Made by a program: the position numbers and the translations under genes
Assembly: GCA_964639205.1 (NCBI GenBank)
Contig: CAZXCG010000001.1
Span: 1-64,000, forward strand
Reading direction: 5' to 3'
Origin: CAZXCG01 sp964639205
Lineage (GTDB): Bacteria > Bacillota > Clostridia > Oscillospirales > Acutalibacteraceae
DNA length: 64,000 nt
Notes under the pieces: model-generated
The model's database searches: none
What the model saw: the letters and a program-made list of their open reading frames with translations, nothing else
What the model was told of the DNA's origin: nothing
Shown: positions 26,301 through 33,873 of the stretch, piece by piece
How the letters are laid out: each line of letters begins with the position of its first letter
How positions within the stretch are numbered: the first letter of the stretch is position 1

Positions 26301-28675
26301 GTAAACGCCTTGCCTGTTCCGCTGAAATAATTATTGTAAAATTCGGACTCGCCTGTCATAATCAGGTTGCCGGAGAAGGACGTACCGGTGATAGACTGCT
26401 CGCCTGCTTCTTCGTTAAGCGCCGTTGCAGATACGGTGCCTTCCTTTTGATTAGCTTCGTCAACAACAGAATAGGTTGTAACCGTGTCAAGGGTATCCAT
26501 ACTTACGGCTCTTGACTGGTCAACCCAGTCCCAAACAAAGCCGCCGGCCATTTTATCGCTGTTGCGTATTACGTCCCAATAGTCGTTAAGGCTGCCGACG
26601 GCATTACCCATGGCGTGAACATATTCGCACATTATGTAGGGAGCATTGTAGGTTGCGCGTGAAGAGTAACCGGAAACCGCGGGATACATTTCGCTTAGAA
26701 CATCGCATCCTGCGTAGGTTGTTGTATAACCCTGCTTCGGGCTTGAGAAGCCTTCTGCGTGTACCGGGCGGGTGGAGTCTCTGTCTTTATAAATCCAGAT
26801 AGCCTCAGCATACATATAATCAGCATAGGAGGCACTGTTTGAGTAGAAGCACTCGTTACCTATTGACCACATAATAACAGATGAAACGTTCTTAAAGCTG
26901 TTATACTGGTCAAGTTCTCTTTGCAGAACGGCTTCTTTAAATTCGGCCTCGGCAGCCTCTTTGGTTGAATAATTGCTGCCGAAACTCAAGTACCCGCTCA
27001 TAAGATGGTGGCACTCTACATTGGCCTCAGCCATTACATAAAGACCGTACTTATCGGCAAGATAGTAAAGATACGGGTCGTTGGGATAATGAGAGGTACG
27101 CAGCGAATTAAGATTATATTGCTTCATCAGAAGCACGTCTTCCTCAAGCGTTGCCCGGGGAACATATTTACCGTATAACGGATCCGTATCATGGCGGTTA
27201 GTACCCTTTAAGAAGAGGCGTTCGCCGTTGATGGTAAGAGCCTGATATTCGGTGGTTGTTACAGTGTAATCGTTGTTTGCACGGTCGGCAACCTGCGTGC
27301 TTGTAAAGCCTATTTCGCGGAAACCGAGCTGCTGAGCAAGCGAATAAATATAGCTGCCGTTTGCGTCGTACAGCGAAATAATCATAGTATAAAGGTTAGG
27401 AGTTTCGGCAGACCAAAGCTCGGGTGTGAGATTGGAGACGGTTTTGGAGATTTCCGCTTCACCGTTGGCTGCAACCGACACAGTGCCTACCTCCGTAGGA
27501 GCAAGGAAAACGCTTCCCTGAGCATCTCTGAGCTCAACCTTAACGGTGTAGCTTGCAGCAGAAGCCGAAGTGTTTTTGATTTTAACGCCGTCAAGAACAA
27601 GATCGGCCTGAGTATAGTTGTTCTTGAGGGGAGTTTCCACCTTGTAGTCATGGATATAAGTCTCGGGAGTAGCAACGAGGAATACGTCGCGGAAAATACC
27701 GCCGTCGTATATCATATCCTGATCCTCAAACCATGTGCCGTCGCAGAATTTGTGTACTTCAACGGCAAGCAGATTTTCACCATCCGTAAGAGCGTCTGTA
27801 ATATCAAAATAGTGAGAATCATAGCTGTCTTCAGTATAACCGATCTCCTGACCGTTTACATATACATAGTAAGCGGATTCAACGCCCTGGAAGCAGATAA
27901 GAACTCTGCCGTCGGCGTTTTTAAGTGAATCGTCAAGAGTAAAGGTTGTGCGGTAAAGGCCCACCGGGTTGTAGTTTGTAGGAGCATAAGGCGCAGTATA
28001 ACCGTCGAGCGATGAACTGAATGGCATTGTTACATTGGTATAAATGCTGAAGTCAAAGCCCTGCATTGTCCAGCTGCACGGAAGAGTAACCGATTTCCAA
28101 CTGTTAGCCGCAGTTGCGCCTGTGTAGCTTGTCTGATAAAAATCGGCATATGTAGTATTTTTAGCTACGGTATCGTTCTGGGTGACAACCAAATCCCAAC
28201 TCAGATTTTCTCCCGTAAGCATTTGGACATATGCTGACGTTTCCTTGGCGTATTCCTTTGAACCGTTGAACGCCGCGTCGGCGGTTTGGTAGGGAATAAA
28301 GCTCAAGCTGGGCGTATCTACCGTATTAACGGAATAGACCTTCGCGTTGTCTGTTCCGTTTACGGTTGTTCCCTTCCACTCGTTGTGAGTGAAAAGAGAG
28401 TCGCCCGATGTGTAAACATTATTTGACATTACGGTGTCACTTTCCTGCTCAAGAACAAGAGCGTCGGCGGCTTCGCCGCTTTGAATTTTTTCCGCAACTT
28501 CATCGGGAGTATAGGTTCCGTCCGGCTGCGTGCTTTCTTCTTCCGCTTCGGCCGTCTCGACCGCTTCCGCTGCATCAGCTTCTTCTGCCGAAGTAACGAA
28601 AGCGCTTTGAGCTGCAACCGAGACCGTCATCGCGGCAACAAGCAGAACAGAAAGCAGTCTTCTTTTGATGTTCAT
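23318..28675 (-). CDS. Secreted GH2 glycosidase with LamG, discoidin, FN3 and dockerin domains
   Basis: The 1785-residue protein has a signal peptide (residues 1-30) and an acidic linker. The GH2 sugar-binding domain (about 165-335), Ig-like domain (337-445) and TIM barrel (446-745) follow. The acid/base is E608 in MWSIGNE and the nucleophile E684 in MCEYVHAMGN, as in LacZ-type beta-galactosidases. A LamG-like domain (about 770-930), LacZ domains 4-5 (to about 1420), a discoidin/F5-8C domain (about 1460-1612) and an FN3 domain (about 1622-1708) come next. A type I dockerin (1714-1785) ends the protein, with two calcium-loop repeats, GDVDHNGVINAVDATLVLQ and ADVNADSDINSADATLILQ. It probably acts on galactosides outside the cell, anchored through a cohesin. 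The substrate is not certain. No cohesin or sugar transporter gene is nearby. AAAGGTAGG precedes the ATG. Confidence 0.93.
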   Translation of the reverse strand: MNIKRRLLSVLLVAAMTVSVAAQSAFVTSAEEADAAEAVETAEAEEESTQPDGTYTPDEVAEKIQSGEAADALVLEQESDTVMSNNVYTSGDSLFTHNEWKGTTVNGTDNAKVYSVNTVDTPSLSFIPYQTADAAFNGSKEYAKETSAYVQMLTGENLSWDLVVTQNDTVAKNTTYADFYQTSYTGATAANSWKSVTLPCSWTMQGFDFSIYTNVTMPFSSSLDGYTAPYAPTNYNPVGLYRTTFTLDDSLKNADGRVLICFQGVESAYYVYVNGQEIGYTEDSYDSHYFDITDALTDGENLLAVEVHKFCDGTWFEDQDMIYDGGIFRDVFLVATPETYIHDYKVETPLKNNYTQADLVLDGVKIKNTSASAASYTVKVELRDAQGSVFLAPTEVGTVSVAANGEAEISKTVSNLTPELWSAETPNLYTMIISLYDANGSYIYSLAQQLGFREIGFTSTQVADRANNDYTVTTTEYQALTINGERLFLKGTNRHDTDPLYGKYVPRATLEEDVLLMKQYNLNSLRTSHYPNDPYLYYLADKYGLYVMAEANVECHHLMSGYLSFGSNYSTKEAAEAEFKEAVLQRELDQYNSFKNVSSVIMWSIGNECFYSNSASYADYMYAEAIWIYKDRDSTRPVHAEGFSSPKQGYTTTYAGCDVLSEMYPAVSGYSSRATYNAPYIMCEYVHAMGNAVGSLNDYWDVIRNSDKMAGGFVWDWVDQSRAVSMDTLDTVTTYSVVDEANQKEGTVSATALNEEAGEQSITGTSFSGNLIMTGESEFYNNYFSGTGKAFTVECIIKPTSTDMNQVFFAKGDKQFAFKTHSTLNTLEFFVYSSGQWKSLSADFPDNWLNNWHQLVATYNCGVMTVYCDGVQLATQDVGDVDINATDEEFSIGIQTDYTSRKFYGEMSLARVYSTALTLEQIKAQNSANPAITADDDSVIFWVDYSKDLTVQVESAYWDYYAESYAHQNLYNEEMDGHYFGYGDDWTGTSVGATVTEDWTDQLQFCVNGLVSPDRDPQPELYEVKYEYQNYWFDAVDFDAGIFSVKNESSSINLNAYDVTWEILEDSTVLSSGTVTDSVAPGETKNITLSGYSLPQAKAGCKYYINFYVKTKQDYDWAESGFEVAYRQLELPVETVNKDAVISDSNVNITEDSSYITVTGTDFSFKINKTNGAMEDYVYNDVTLVEVGPTPTLYRSGTNNDGASNGGSGRHISWKTATDNVTLSDYSVSENDLGQKTISTTIALQNSAAGGTVTMNYTINGTGEVTVDYTVDCTGTSLGRYSRIGSQLILPQGYENVTWYGGGPVESYSDRSSFARQGVYTSTVSEMFYPFVDPQDTGNLTGVNWITVTNPDSTAAMLVVGAQESEASALHFTSADLDVDHVYKLTPREETVLTFNYASDGAGNSSCGPDVATEYQLPISKTYSYTYTMIPYETTATADEIMDISRAYVNIEGDGNDEDDSSYVQIPNSSVTVEACSQYSDEIAAGVDGAAGSVLDGNENTYWHTDWSSDLSLTDGHHWIKFTFDDTYTLNKIMYLPRQDSPNGCIMGYEIIVTTPDGTEETVATGTWAQDYSWKSVTFDAVEATAVKVQITSAYGDNNGVHGTAAEFKFFRAASGTDEPDGTSGPDNFTYSDITETGVTLTWDSVAGAVSYVITLGDETIASTTGSATSCTITGLTPGTEYTLSIQATFGDNSRTAASTVTFTTAGDAPVTLWSLGDVDHNGVINAVDATLVLQHYATILPENYEGFDNTLADVNADSDINSADATLILQKYATIISSFPAEQE

Positions 28676-28745
28676 AAAAACCTACCTTTCACTTTTTATT
28701 TTGATTATTAGCCCATAAAACAGATTACGGACTGTTAATATAGCT

Positions 28746-28774
28746 ATAATATCACAAAACCGAAAAACAGTCAA
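28746..28774 (-). promoter_or_regulatory. Predicted sigma-A promoter for the GH2 gene
   Basis: TTGACT (28769-28774), 17 bases and TATTAT (28746-28751) lie about 70 bases upstream of the ATG on the minus strand. Confidence 0.72.
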
Positions 28775-28928
28775 TCATTTTAACAAATTTTTGAGGTGAA
28801 GGCGATTTTTTTGTGTAGAATACACCTCCAAAATAATAAGCCCGAGCTCGGACGCACCCTGAGCACGCTTAAATTGCGGCGGCATTCAGGTTAAAGCAAG
28901 TTTTACGGAGCGGTGCGGTTAAAAAAGG

Positions 28929-28955
28929 ACCGCCGACTTGTACTTTGTCGGCGGT
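28929..28955 (-). terminator. Terminator of mscL
   Basis: A perfect 9-bp stem ACCGCCGAC/GTCGGCGGT with a nine-base loop is followed on the minus strand by CCTTTTTT, 33 bases after the mscL stop. Confidence 0.85.
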
Positions 28956-28987
28956 GTTAGACGTATGTTCAAACGCTTTTTCGGTTT

Positions 28988-29440
28988 TTATTTTGAAAGC
29001 TTTTGCAGAATTTCCTCGAGAAGCTCGTTTGTCCTTTGAGCCGGATCGGGCGCCTCCGGCGCAGGGGCGGACTCTTCCTCCTGCTTTTTGGTGATCTCTT
29101 CAAACTTTTTCCTCAGCGTCATAATTATTCTGAGGACAAGGAATATTGAAAACGCTATTATAAGGAAATCTATAACCGACTGTAAAAAGCTGCCGTACAA
29201 AAGGGCGTTTTCCTCGGCAACAACATTGCCTAAAGCGTCTGTTTGAGCGGGAGTAAAAACTACCTTGAGGTTACTTAGAGAAACTCCGCCGGTAATAATA
29301 CCAATCAACGGTGAAATAATATCGTTTACCAAAGATGTAACAATGCTGCTGAACGCGCCGCCTATTACAACGCCGACAGCCAAATCCATGATGTTGCCCC
29401 TGGTAATAAAGGCCTTAAAATCGCTGAAAAATTTTTTCAC
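28988..29440 (-). CDS. mscL: Large-conductance mechanosensitive channel
   Basis: MscL opens under membrane tension and releases solutes during osmotic downshock. The 150-residue product starts KKFFSDFKAFITRGN, followed by the first membrane helix (about 16-45), a periplasmic-type loop, a second helix (about 82-105) and a charged C-terminal bundle. The start is a GTG (29438-29440) with AAAGGA upstream. It lies 68 bases after nfnB with no terminator between, so it may be co-transcribed; its own terminator is at 28929-28955. Confidence 0.96.
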   Translation of the reverse strand: MKKFFSDFKAFITRGNIMDLAVGVVIGGAFSSIVTSLVNDIISPLIGIITGGVSLSNLKVVFTPAQTDALGNVVAEENALLYGSFLQSVIDFLIIAFSIFLVLRIIMTLRKKFEEITKKQEEESAPAPEAPDPAQRTNELLEEILQKLSK

Positions 29441-29508
29441 TTTTAATCATTCCTTTCGTTTAATGTGTTTATTTAATTTGCATTTGATTTGCGTTTTATT
29501 GCCTAAGA

Positions 29509-30894
29509 TTACCTGCCGCGGAGCTTTTTGTCGATAGAAGCGGCCGCGTTTTTGCCGGCTCCCATTGCAAGAATTACGGTTGCCGCTCCGGTTACCGCGT
29601 CTCCGCCTGCATAGACATTTTCGCGAGAAGTAAGTCCGTCGCTGTCGGTTATAATTCCTCCCCATTTTTGGGTTTCAAGACCCTTGGTTGTAGATTTAAT
29701 CAGCGGATTGGGCGAGGTGCCGATTGCCATTATCACGCAGTCGCACTTAATAATAAACTCCGATCCCTTCTTTTCAACCGGACGGCGTCTGCCGCTTTGG
29801 TCAGGCTCGCCAAGCTCCATTTGAATACATTCAATCTCTTTAACGAAGCCGTTTTCATCGCCGATAATACGAGTCGGATTGTTAAGAAGTCGGAAAACGA
29901 CGCCCTCCTCAACAGCGTGCTCTACCTCTTCGGCACGTGCGGGGAGCTCCTCGCGTGAGCGGCGGTAAACTATGGAAACCTTCTCGGCTCCGAGACGTTT
30001 GGCGCTGCGCGCCGCATCCATTGCAACGTTGCCTCCGCCGACTACTATAACATTTTTTGATTTGGAAATAGGAGTAGAGCTTGAAGGTAAATAAGCCTTC
30101 ATCAGATTTACACGCGTTAAAAATTCGTTTGCGGAATAAACGCCCTTTAAATTTTCACCCTCAATGTTCATAAACCGCGGCAGTCCGGCTCCGGATCCGA
30201 CAAATACAGCCTCAAAGCCGAGATCGAAAAGCTCGTCAACGGAAAGAACCCTGCCGATAACCATATTCGTTTCGATTTTAACGCCTAAAGCCTTTAAGGC
30301 CTCAATCTCATTTGCAACAATCGACTTGGGAAGTCTGAATTCGGGTATTCCGTAAACGAGCACACCTCCCGCCGTGTGAAGAGCCTCAAAGATTGTAACA
30401 TCGTAGCCCTTTTTGGCAAGCTCACCCGCACAGGTGAGCCCGGACGGGCCGGAGCCTATGACAGCTACCTTATGACCGTTTGCTTCAGGCTTTTGGGTAG
30501 TCCGGTTACCGTTTGAGTTATGATAATCGGCTACAAAGCGCTCTATCCTGCCTATTCCTACAGGCTCGCCCTTAATGCCGCGAACACAGTTTTTCTCACA
30601 CTGGGTTTCCTGCGGACATACCCGTCCGCATATTGCGGGCAGCGAGGAAGCCTCGTTAATCACCGCGTATGCGCCCTCAAAATCTCCCTGAGCCGCCTTT
30701 TGGATAAAACCCGGTATATTAATGTTTACGGGGCATCCGCCCACGCAGGGCTTGTGTCTGCAATTAAGACAGCGCTGCGCCTCGTTTACCGCCATTTCCT
30801 GCGTATATCCAAGCGCAACCTCGGAAAAAACAGTGCTTCTTGTTTTGGGATCAAGCACGGGCATTTTATTTTTGGTTAAAGACATATTGGGCAT
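29509..30894 (-). CDS. nfnB: NfnB, large subunit of electron-bifurcating transhydrogenase
   Basis: The 461-residue protein is of the glutamate synthase small-subunit type. Cysteines C42, C45, C50, C54 and C89, C93, C99, C103 can hold two 4Fe-4S clusters. An FAD motif (GSGPSGLTCAGELAKKGY) and an NADPH-binding motif (GGGNVAMDAARSAKRLGA) follow. With NfnA directly upstream it should form NADH-dependent ferredoxin:NADP oxidoreductase, which couples NADPH oxidation to reduction of ferredoxin and NAD. The start is one base after the nfnA stop, with GGAGGT inside the end of nfnA. A glutamate synthase role is less likely because no large subunit is present and NfnA is. Confidence 0.88.
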   Translation of the reverse strand: MPNMSLTKNKMPVLDPKTRSTVFSEVALGYTQEMAVNEAQRCLNCRHKPCVGGCPVNINIPGFIQKAAQGDFEGAYAVINEASSLPAICGRVCPQETQCEKNCVRGIKGEPVGIGRIERFVADYHNSNGNRTTQKPEANGHKVAVIGSGPSGLTCAGELAKKGYDVTIFEALHTAGGVLVYGIPEFRLPKSIVANEIEALKALGVKIETNMVIGRVLSVDELFDLGFEAVFVGSGAGLPRFMNIEGENLKGVYSANEFLTRVNLMKAYLPSSSTPISKSKNVIVVGGGNVAMDAARSAKRLGAEKVSIVYRRSREELPARAEEVEHAVEEGVVFRLLNNPTRIIGDENGFVKEIECIQMELGEPDQSGRRRPVEKKGSEFIIKCDCVIMAIGTSPNPLIKSTTKGLETQKWGGIITDSDGLTSRENVYAGGDAVTGAATVILAMGAGKNAAASIDKKLRGR

Positions 30895-30895
30895 T

Positions 30896-31738
30896 TTATT
30901 TTACCTCCATGTTTAAGAGATTGCAGGTTTCTTCGTGCGCTTTTCTTTCAAAATCGCGGTAAATGCTGCTGCGCGCAATAGCCTCGTCAAAATCAACCTC
31001 GTGACCGTCAAAATCGGGACCGTCAACGCAGGCAAACTTTGTTTTTCCTCCAACGGTCAAGCGGCATCCGCCGCACATACCGGTTCCGTCAATCATAATC
31101 GGATTCATTGAAACAACTGTTTTTATATTGTATTCTTTGGTCAGTCTGCAAACAAACTTCATCATTACAAGGGGTCCTATCGCTATGACCTCATCGTATT
31201 GCTCGCCGCTTTCGATAAGGCGCTTCAATGCGTCGGTGACAAGCCCCTTTTCCCCTGCGCTGCCGTCGTCCGTCATTAACAAAAGCCTGTCTGATACGGC
31301 TGAAAACTCGTCGTGTAAAATTATCAGCTCTTTGCTGCGAAAGCCCACAATGCTGTGAACCTCACACCCTAAACCGTGTAGCTTTTTGGCAAGCGGATAT
31401 GCAATTGCGCAGCCTACGCCGCCGCCTATAACCGCTACCTTACCAAGACCTTGAGTGTTGCTTGCTACTCCGAGTGGGCCGACAAAATCGTGGATATATT
31501 CGCCTGCGGCGAGCCTGTTGAGCTTTTCCGTGGTTGCTCCGACAATTTGGAATATAATGGTGACCGTTCCCGCGGCTCTGTTAAAGTCAGCAACGGTAAG
31601 CGGAATACGCTCGCCGTCTTCATCTACGCGGAGGATTATAAACTGACCGGGTTCGGCTTTTTTTGCTATAAACGGAGCTTCAACTTCCATAAGCGTTACC
31701 GTAGGATTAAGCGCCTGCTTTCTGATTATTTTAAACAT
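30896..31738 (-). CDS. nfnA: NfnA, small subunit of electron-bifurcating transhydrogenase
   Basis: The 280-residue protein resembles the electron-transfer subunit of dihydroorotate dehydrogenase: an FAD-binding barrel, an NAD-binding domain starting VAVIGGGVGCAIAYPLA, and a 2Fe-2S site near the C-terminus. C222, C225 and C237 together with D217 fit the three-Cys-one-Asp cluster described for NfnA. PyrK is the alternative, but the adjacent NfnB-type gene argues against it. AAAGGGTG lies 12 bases before the ATG and a promoter is predicted at 31792-31820. Confidence 0.87.
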   Translation of the reverse strand: MFKIIRKQALNPTVTLMEVEAPFIAKKAEPGQFIILRVDEDGERIPLTVADFNRAAGTVTIIFQIVGATTEKLNRLAAGEYIHDFVGPLGVASNTQGLGKVAVIGGGVGCAIAYPLAKKLHGLGCEVHSIVGFRSKELIILHDEFSAVSDRLLLMTDDGSAGEKGLVTDALKRLIESGEQYDEVIAIGPLVMMKFVCRLTKEYNIKTVVSMNPIMIDGTGMCGGCRLTVGGKTKFACVDGPDFDGHEVDFDEAIARSSIYRDFERKAHEETCNLLNMEVK

Positions 31739-31791
31739 TTTTTAAATATTCACCCTTTCAGGAAAGTCATATACTTAGTGCATACATAATT

Positions 31792-31820
31792 ATTCTACAA
31801 GTATTACAGTCTATTTTCAA
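31792..31820 (-). promoter_or_regulatory. Predicted promoter for nfnA-nfnB
   Basis: TTGAAA (31815-31820), 17 bases and TAGAAT (31792-31797) lie on the minus strand, about 55 bases upstream of nfnA. Confidence 0.55.
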
Positions 31821-31974
31821 TTACAAAATATTTTATTTTTCAAAATTCGTCATATATTTATATCTTTGAAACGGATGCATCATTTTTTTGTTGATAATTG
31901 CGGTAAAATATATTGTGCGTTTGCTTAAGCCGCGTTTTTAATTCAATAATATGCACCCGTAAAAATTTTTAATG

Positions 31975-32003
31975 TTGAATTAATTTCCGTTTTAATCTAT
32001 AAT
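31975..32003 (+). promoter_or_regulatory. Predicted sigma-A promoter for the DUF2238-like gene
   Basis: TTGAAT (31975-31980), 17 bases and TATAAT (31998-32003) lie on the plus strand, about 65 bases before the ATG. Confidence 0.7.
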
Positions 32004-32068
32004 TATTAAAGATAAAACACTTTTGGGAGATAACGAACTAAATAAGTTGCAGAAGGGATTATTGAATT

Positions 32069-32905
32069 ATGAAAAAAAGATCGGAGAATAAACGCAGGCA
32101 TACGAAAACCGCGCCTCTGCACCGAAACAAGGTAACGGTTGCGATATATGTCATTTTAAGGTTAGCGGTAATCGTCGCAATGGTTATGTCGATTGTACTG
32201 AAAAAATATGAAAATCTGTTTGTATGCGTGCTTGCGCTGATTCTCTTTCTTGTTCCGAGCGCCGTTGAACGCCGCCTCAACATAGAACTGCCTTCAGTGC
32301 TTGAAATTATAATTTTGCTTTTTATTTTTGCCGCGGAAATTTTAGGCGAAATGAACAGCTTCTACATTAAGTATCCCTTCTGGGACACGATGCTGCATAC
32401 AATAAACGGGTTTCTGTGCGCGGCAATCGGCTTTGCAATGGTAGATATTCTTAACCGAAGCGCAAAAGTAAAATTCAACCTTTCGCCCGCTTATCTTGCG
32501 ATTGCGTCTTTTTGCTTTTCAATGACTATAGGCGTTCTTTGGGAGTTTCTGGAATTTTCCTGCGATATGCTGCTATTGACGGATATGCAAAAAGATACAG
32601 TTGTGCATACTATTTCAAGCCTGTTGCTTAACCCGGAATCCGTAAATAAAGCGGTTAGCATAAAAAACATATCAGAGGTTACGGTAAACGGTCAGGTTCT
32701 TCCCGTTGACGGATATATAGATATAGGTCTTATAGATACTATGAAGGATCTTCTGGTCAATTTTATAGGCGCCGTCATTTTCAGCGTTATAGGGTATTTT
32801 CATATTAAGCACGGCGGGCAAGGGCGGTTTGCGCGCAACTTTATTCCCCGGCTGAGCTCAGAAGCCGATCAACCGTTAAATAAGTCTGACGCCGAAGAAA
32901 AATAA
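32069..32905 (+). CDS. Six-helix membrane protein, probably YjdF/DUF2238 family
   Basis: The 278-residue protein has a basic N-terminus and predicted membrane segments at about 21-43, 49-65, 75-93, 107-125, 140-162 and 228-246. Polar residues sit near or in the membrane: D106 and H110 (WDTMLHxxxG), E159 and E162 (WEFLE), and D223, D227 and N231 (DTMKDLLVNFIGA). This pattern resembles the YjdF/DUF2238 family, whose function is unknown. It is followed after 18 bases by an EamA transporter on the same strand, so the two probably form an operon. I do not recognise a specific role. Confidence 0.6.
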   Translation: MKKRSENKRRHTKTAPLHRNKVTVAIYVILRLAVIVAMVMSIVLKKYENLFVCVLALILFLVPSAVERRLNIELPSVLEIIILLFIFAAEILGEMNSFYIKYPFWDTMLHTINGFLCAAIGFAMVDILNRSAKVKFNLSPAYLAIASFCFSMTIGVLWEFLEFSCDMLLLTDMQKDTVVHTISSLLLNPESVNKAVSIKNISEVTVNGQVLPVDGYIDIGLIDTMKDLLVNFIGAVIFSVIGYFHIKHGGQGRFARNFIPRLSSEADQPLNKSDAEEK

Positions 32906-32923
32906 TTTTAAAGGATTCGGATA

Positions 32924-33808
32924 ATGAAAAAATCATACGGTTTTATAATTTCCGCCGCAGTGTTATGGGGCTGCATCGGTATTAACGTGCGGGGACTTTC
33001 TTCGCTTGGCTTCAGTCAGATACAAATTGTCTTTATACGTTCGCTTGCAGCGCTCGCGTCGATTATTCCCGTTATTATTATAAAAGACAGTAAGTTCTTC
33101 GAAATTAAGCTTAGGGATATATGGTGCTTTACGGGTACGGGAATATTAAGCCTGTTGATGTTTAACGTATGTTACTTTTACACCATGGAGCTTACAAGCC
33201 TTGGAGCGGCCGCGGTTTTGTTATACACGGCGCCGGCGTTCGTAGCGGTCTTTTCGGCTTTTCTTTTCAAAGAGAAGCTTACCGTTTTTAAAATAATTGC
33301 GCTGATAATGATCCTGTGCGGCTGTACCTTTGTCTCCGGGATAATCGGCTCGAATTATAAAAATTTTAATATTCTCGGGACGGTTACGGGTCTTGCCTCC
33401 GGAGTAGGATACGCTTTATACAGCATATTTTCGCGTTATGCGCTTAACCGGGGCTACAATACATATACAATTTCATTTTATACCTTTTTATTCAGCACGC
33501 TGGGCTGCATTCCTTTCGGCAATATAGGCTTTATTTTCGGTAATTTCAGTTTAAAAGCCTGCGTTTACGCAGTGATTATCGGTTTTTTTTGCTGCACACT
33601 GCCCTATCTGTTATATACCCACGGACTTTCCGGAGTATCAAACACAACGGCTTCAATGCTCTCAACAATTGAACCTGTTGTTGCGGCATGTATCGGCGTA
33701 TTCGTTTTTCATGAGGAGATGAGCGTTTACAATATTGCGGGGATTTTCCCGATTTTATGCGGAATAGCGGTTATGAATATTAATCCCTTTAAAAATAAAA
33801 AAGCATGA
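32924..33808 (+). CDS. EamA/DMT-family transporter
   Basis: The 294-residue protein contains ten predicted membrane helices arranged as two EamA repeats of about 140 residues (first starting GFIISAAVLWGCIGINVRGL, second near ILGTVTGLASGVGYALYSIF). Proteins of this superfamily export or exchange small metabolites such as amino acids. AAAGGATTCGGATA precedes the ATG. The substrate cannot be inferred. No clear terminator follows before the convergent sirtuin gene. Confidence 0.88.
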   Translation: MKKSYGFIISAAVLWGCIGINVRGLSSLGFSQIQIVFIRSLAALASIIPVIIIKDSKFFEIKLRDIWCFTGTGILSLLMFNVCYFYTMELTSLGAAAVLLYTAPAFVAVFSAFLFKEKLTVFKIIALIMILCGCTFVSGIIGSNYKNFNILGTVTGLASGVGYALYSIFSRYALNRGYNTYTISFYTFLFSTLGCIPFGNIGFIFGNFSLKACVYAVIIGFFCCTLPYLLYTHGLSGVSNTTASMLSTIEPVVAACIGVFVFHEEMSVYNIAGIFPILCGIAVMNINPFKNKKA

Positions 33809-33873
33809 AACAAGGTTTAAGATTTTTAGTTACCGTATCAGAGCGCGGAATTAAATCTGCACACTTAAAACGG

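Larger units (their letters stand above)
28676..28987. other. Intergenic region between mscL and the GH2 gene
   Basis: These 312 bases contain the GH2 promoter (28746-28774), an inverted repeat GTGTA-GAA-TACAC at 28813-28825 nested within GAGGTG..CACCTC (28793-28828), and the mscL terminator (28929-28955). I see no gene in the remainder. Confidence 0.6.
31739..32068. other. Divergent promoter region between nfnA and the DUF2238-like gene
   Basis: This AT-rich 330-base gap contains a minus-strand promoter for nfnA near its left end and a plus-strand promoter at 31975-32003. I see no RNA gene or repeat in the middle part. Confidence 0.6.

Noticed and set aside
23870..26515. Several long plus-strand frames inside the GH2 gene (for example 24941-25408 and 25664-26515)
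   Set aside because: They lie fully opposite a continuous multidomain protein and have no family features.
29509..31738. Glutamate synthase or dihydroorotate dehydrogenase assignment for this gene pair
   Set aside because: No GltB or PyrD gene is present and the pairing of the two subunit types is that of NfnAB.
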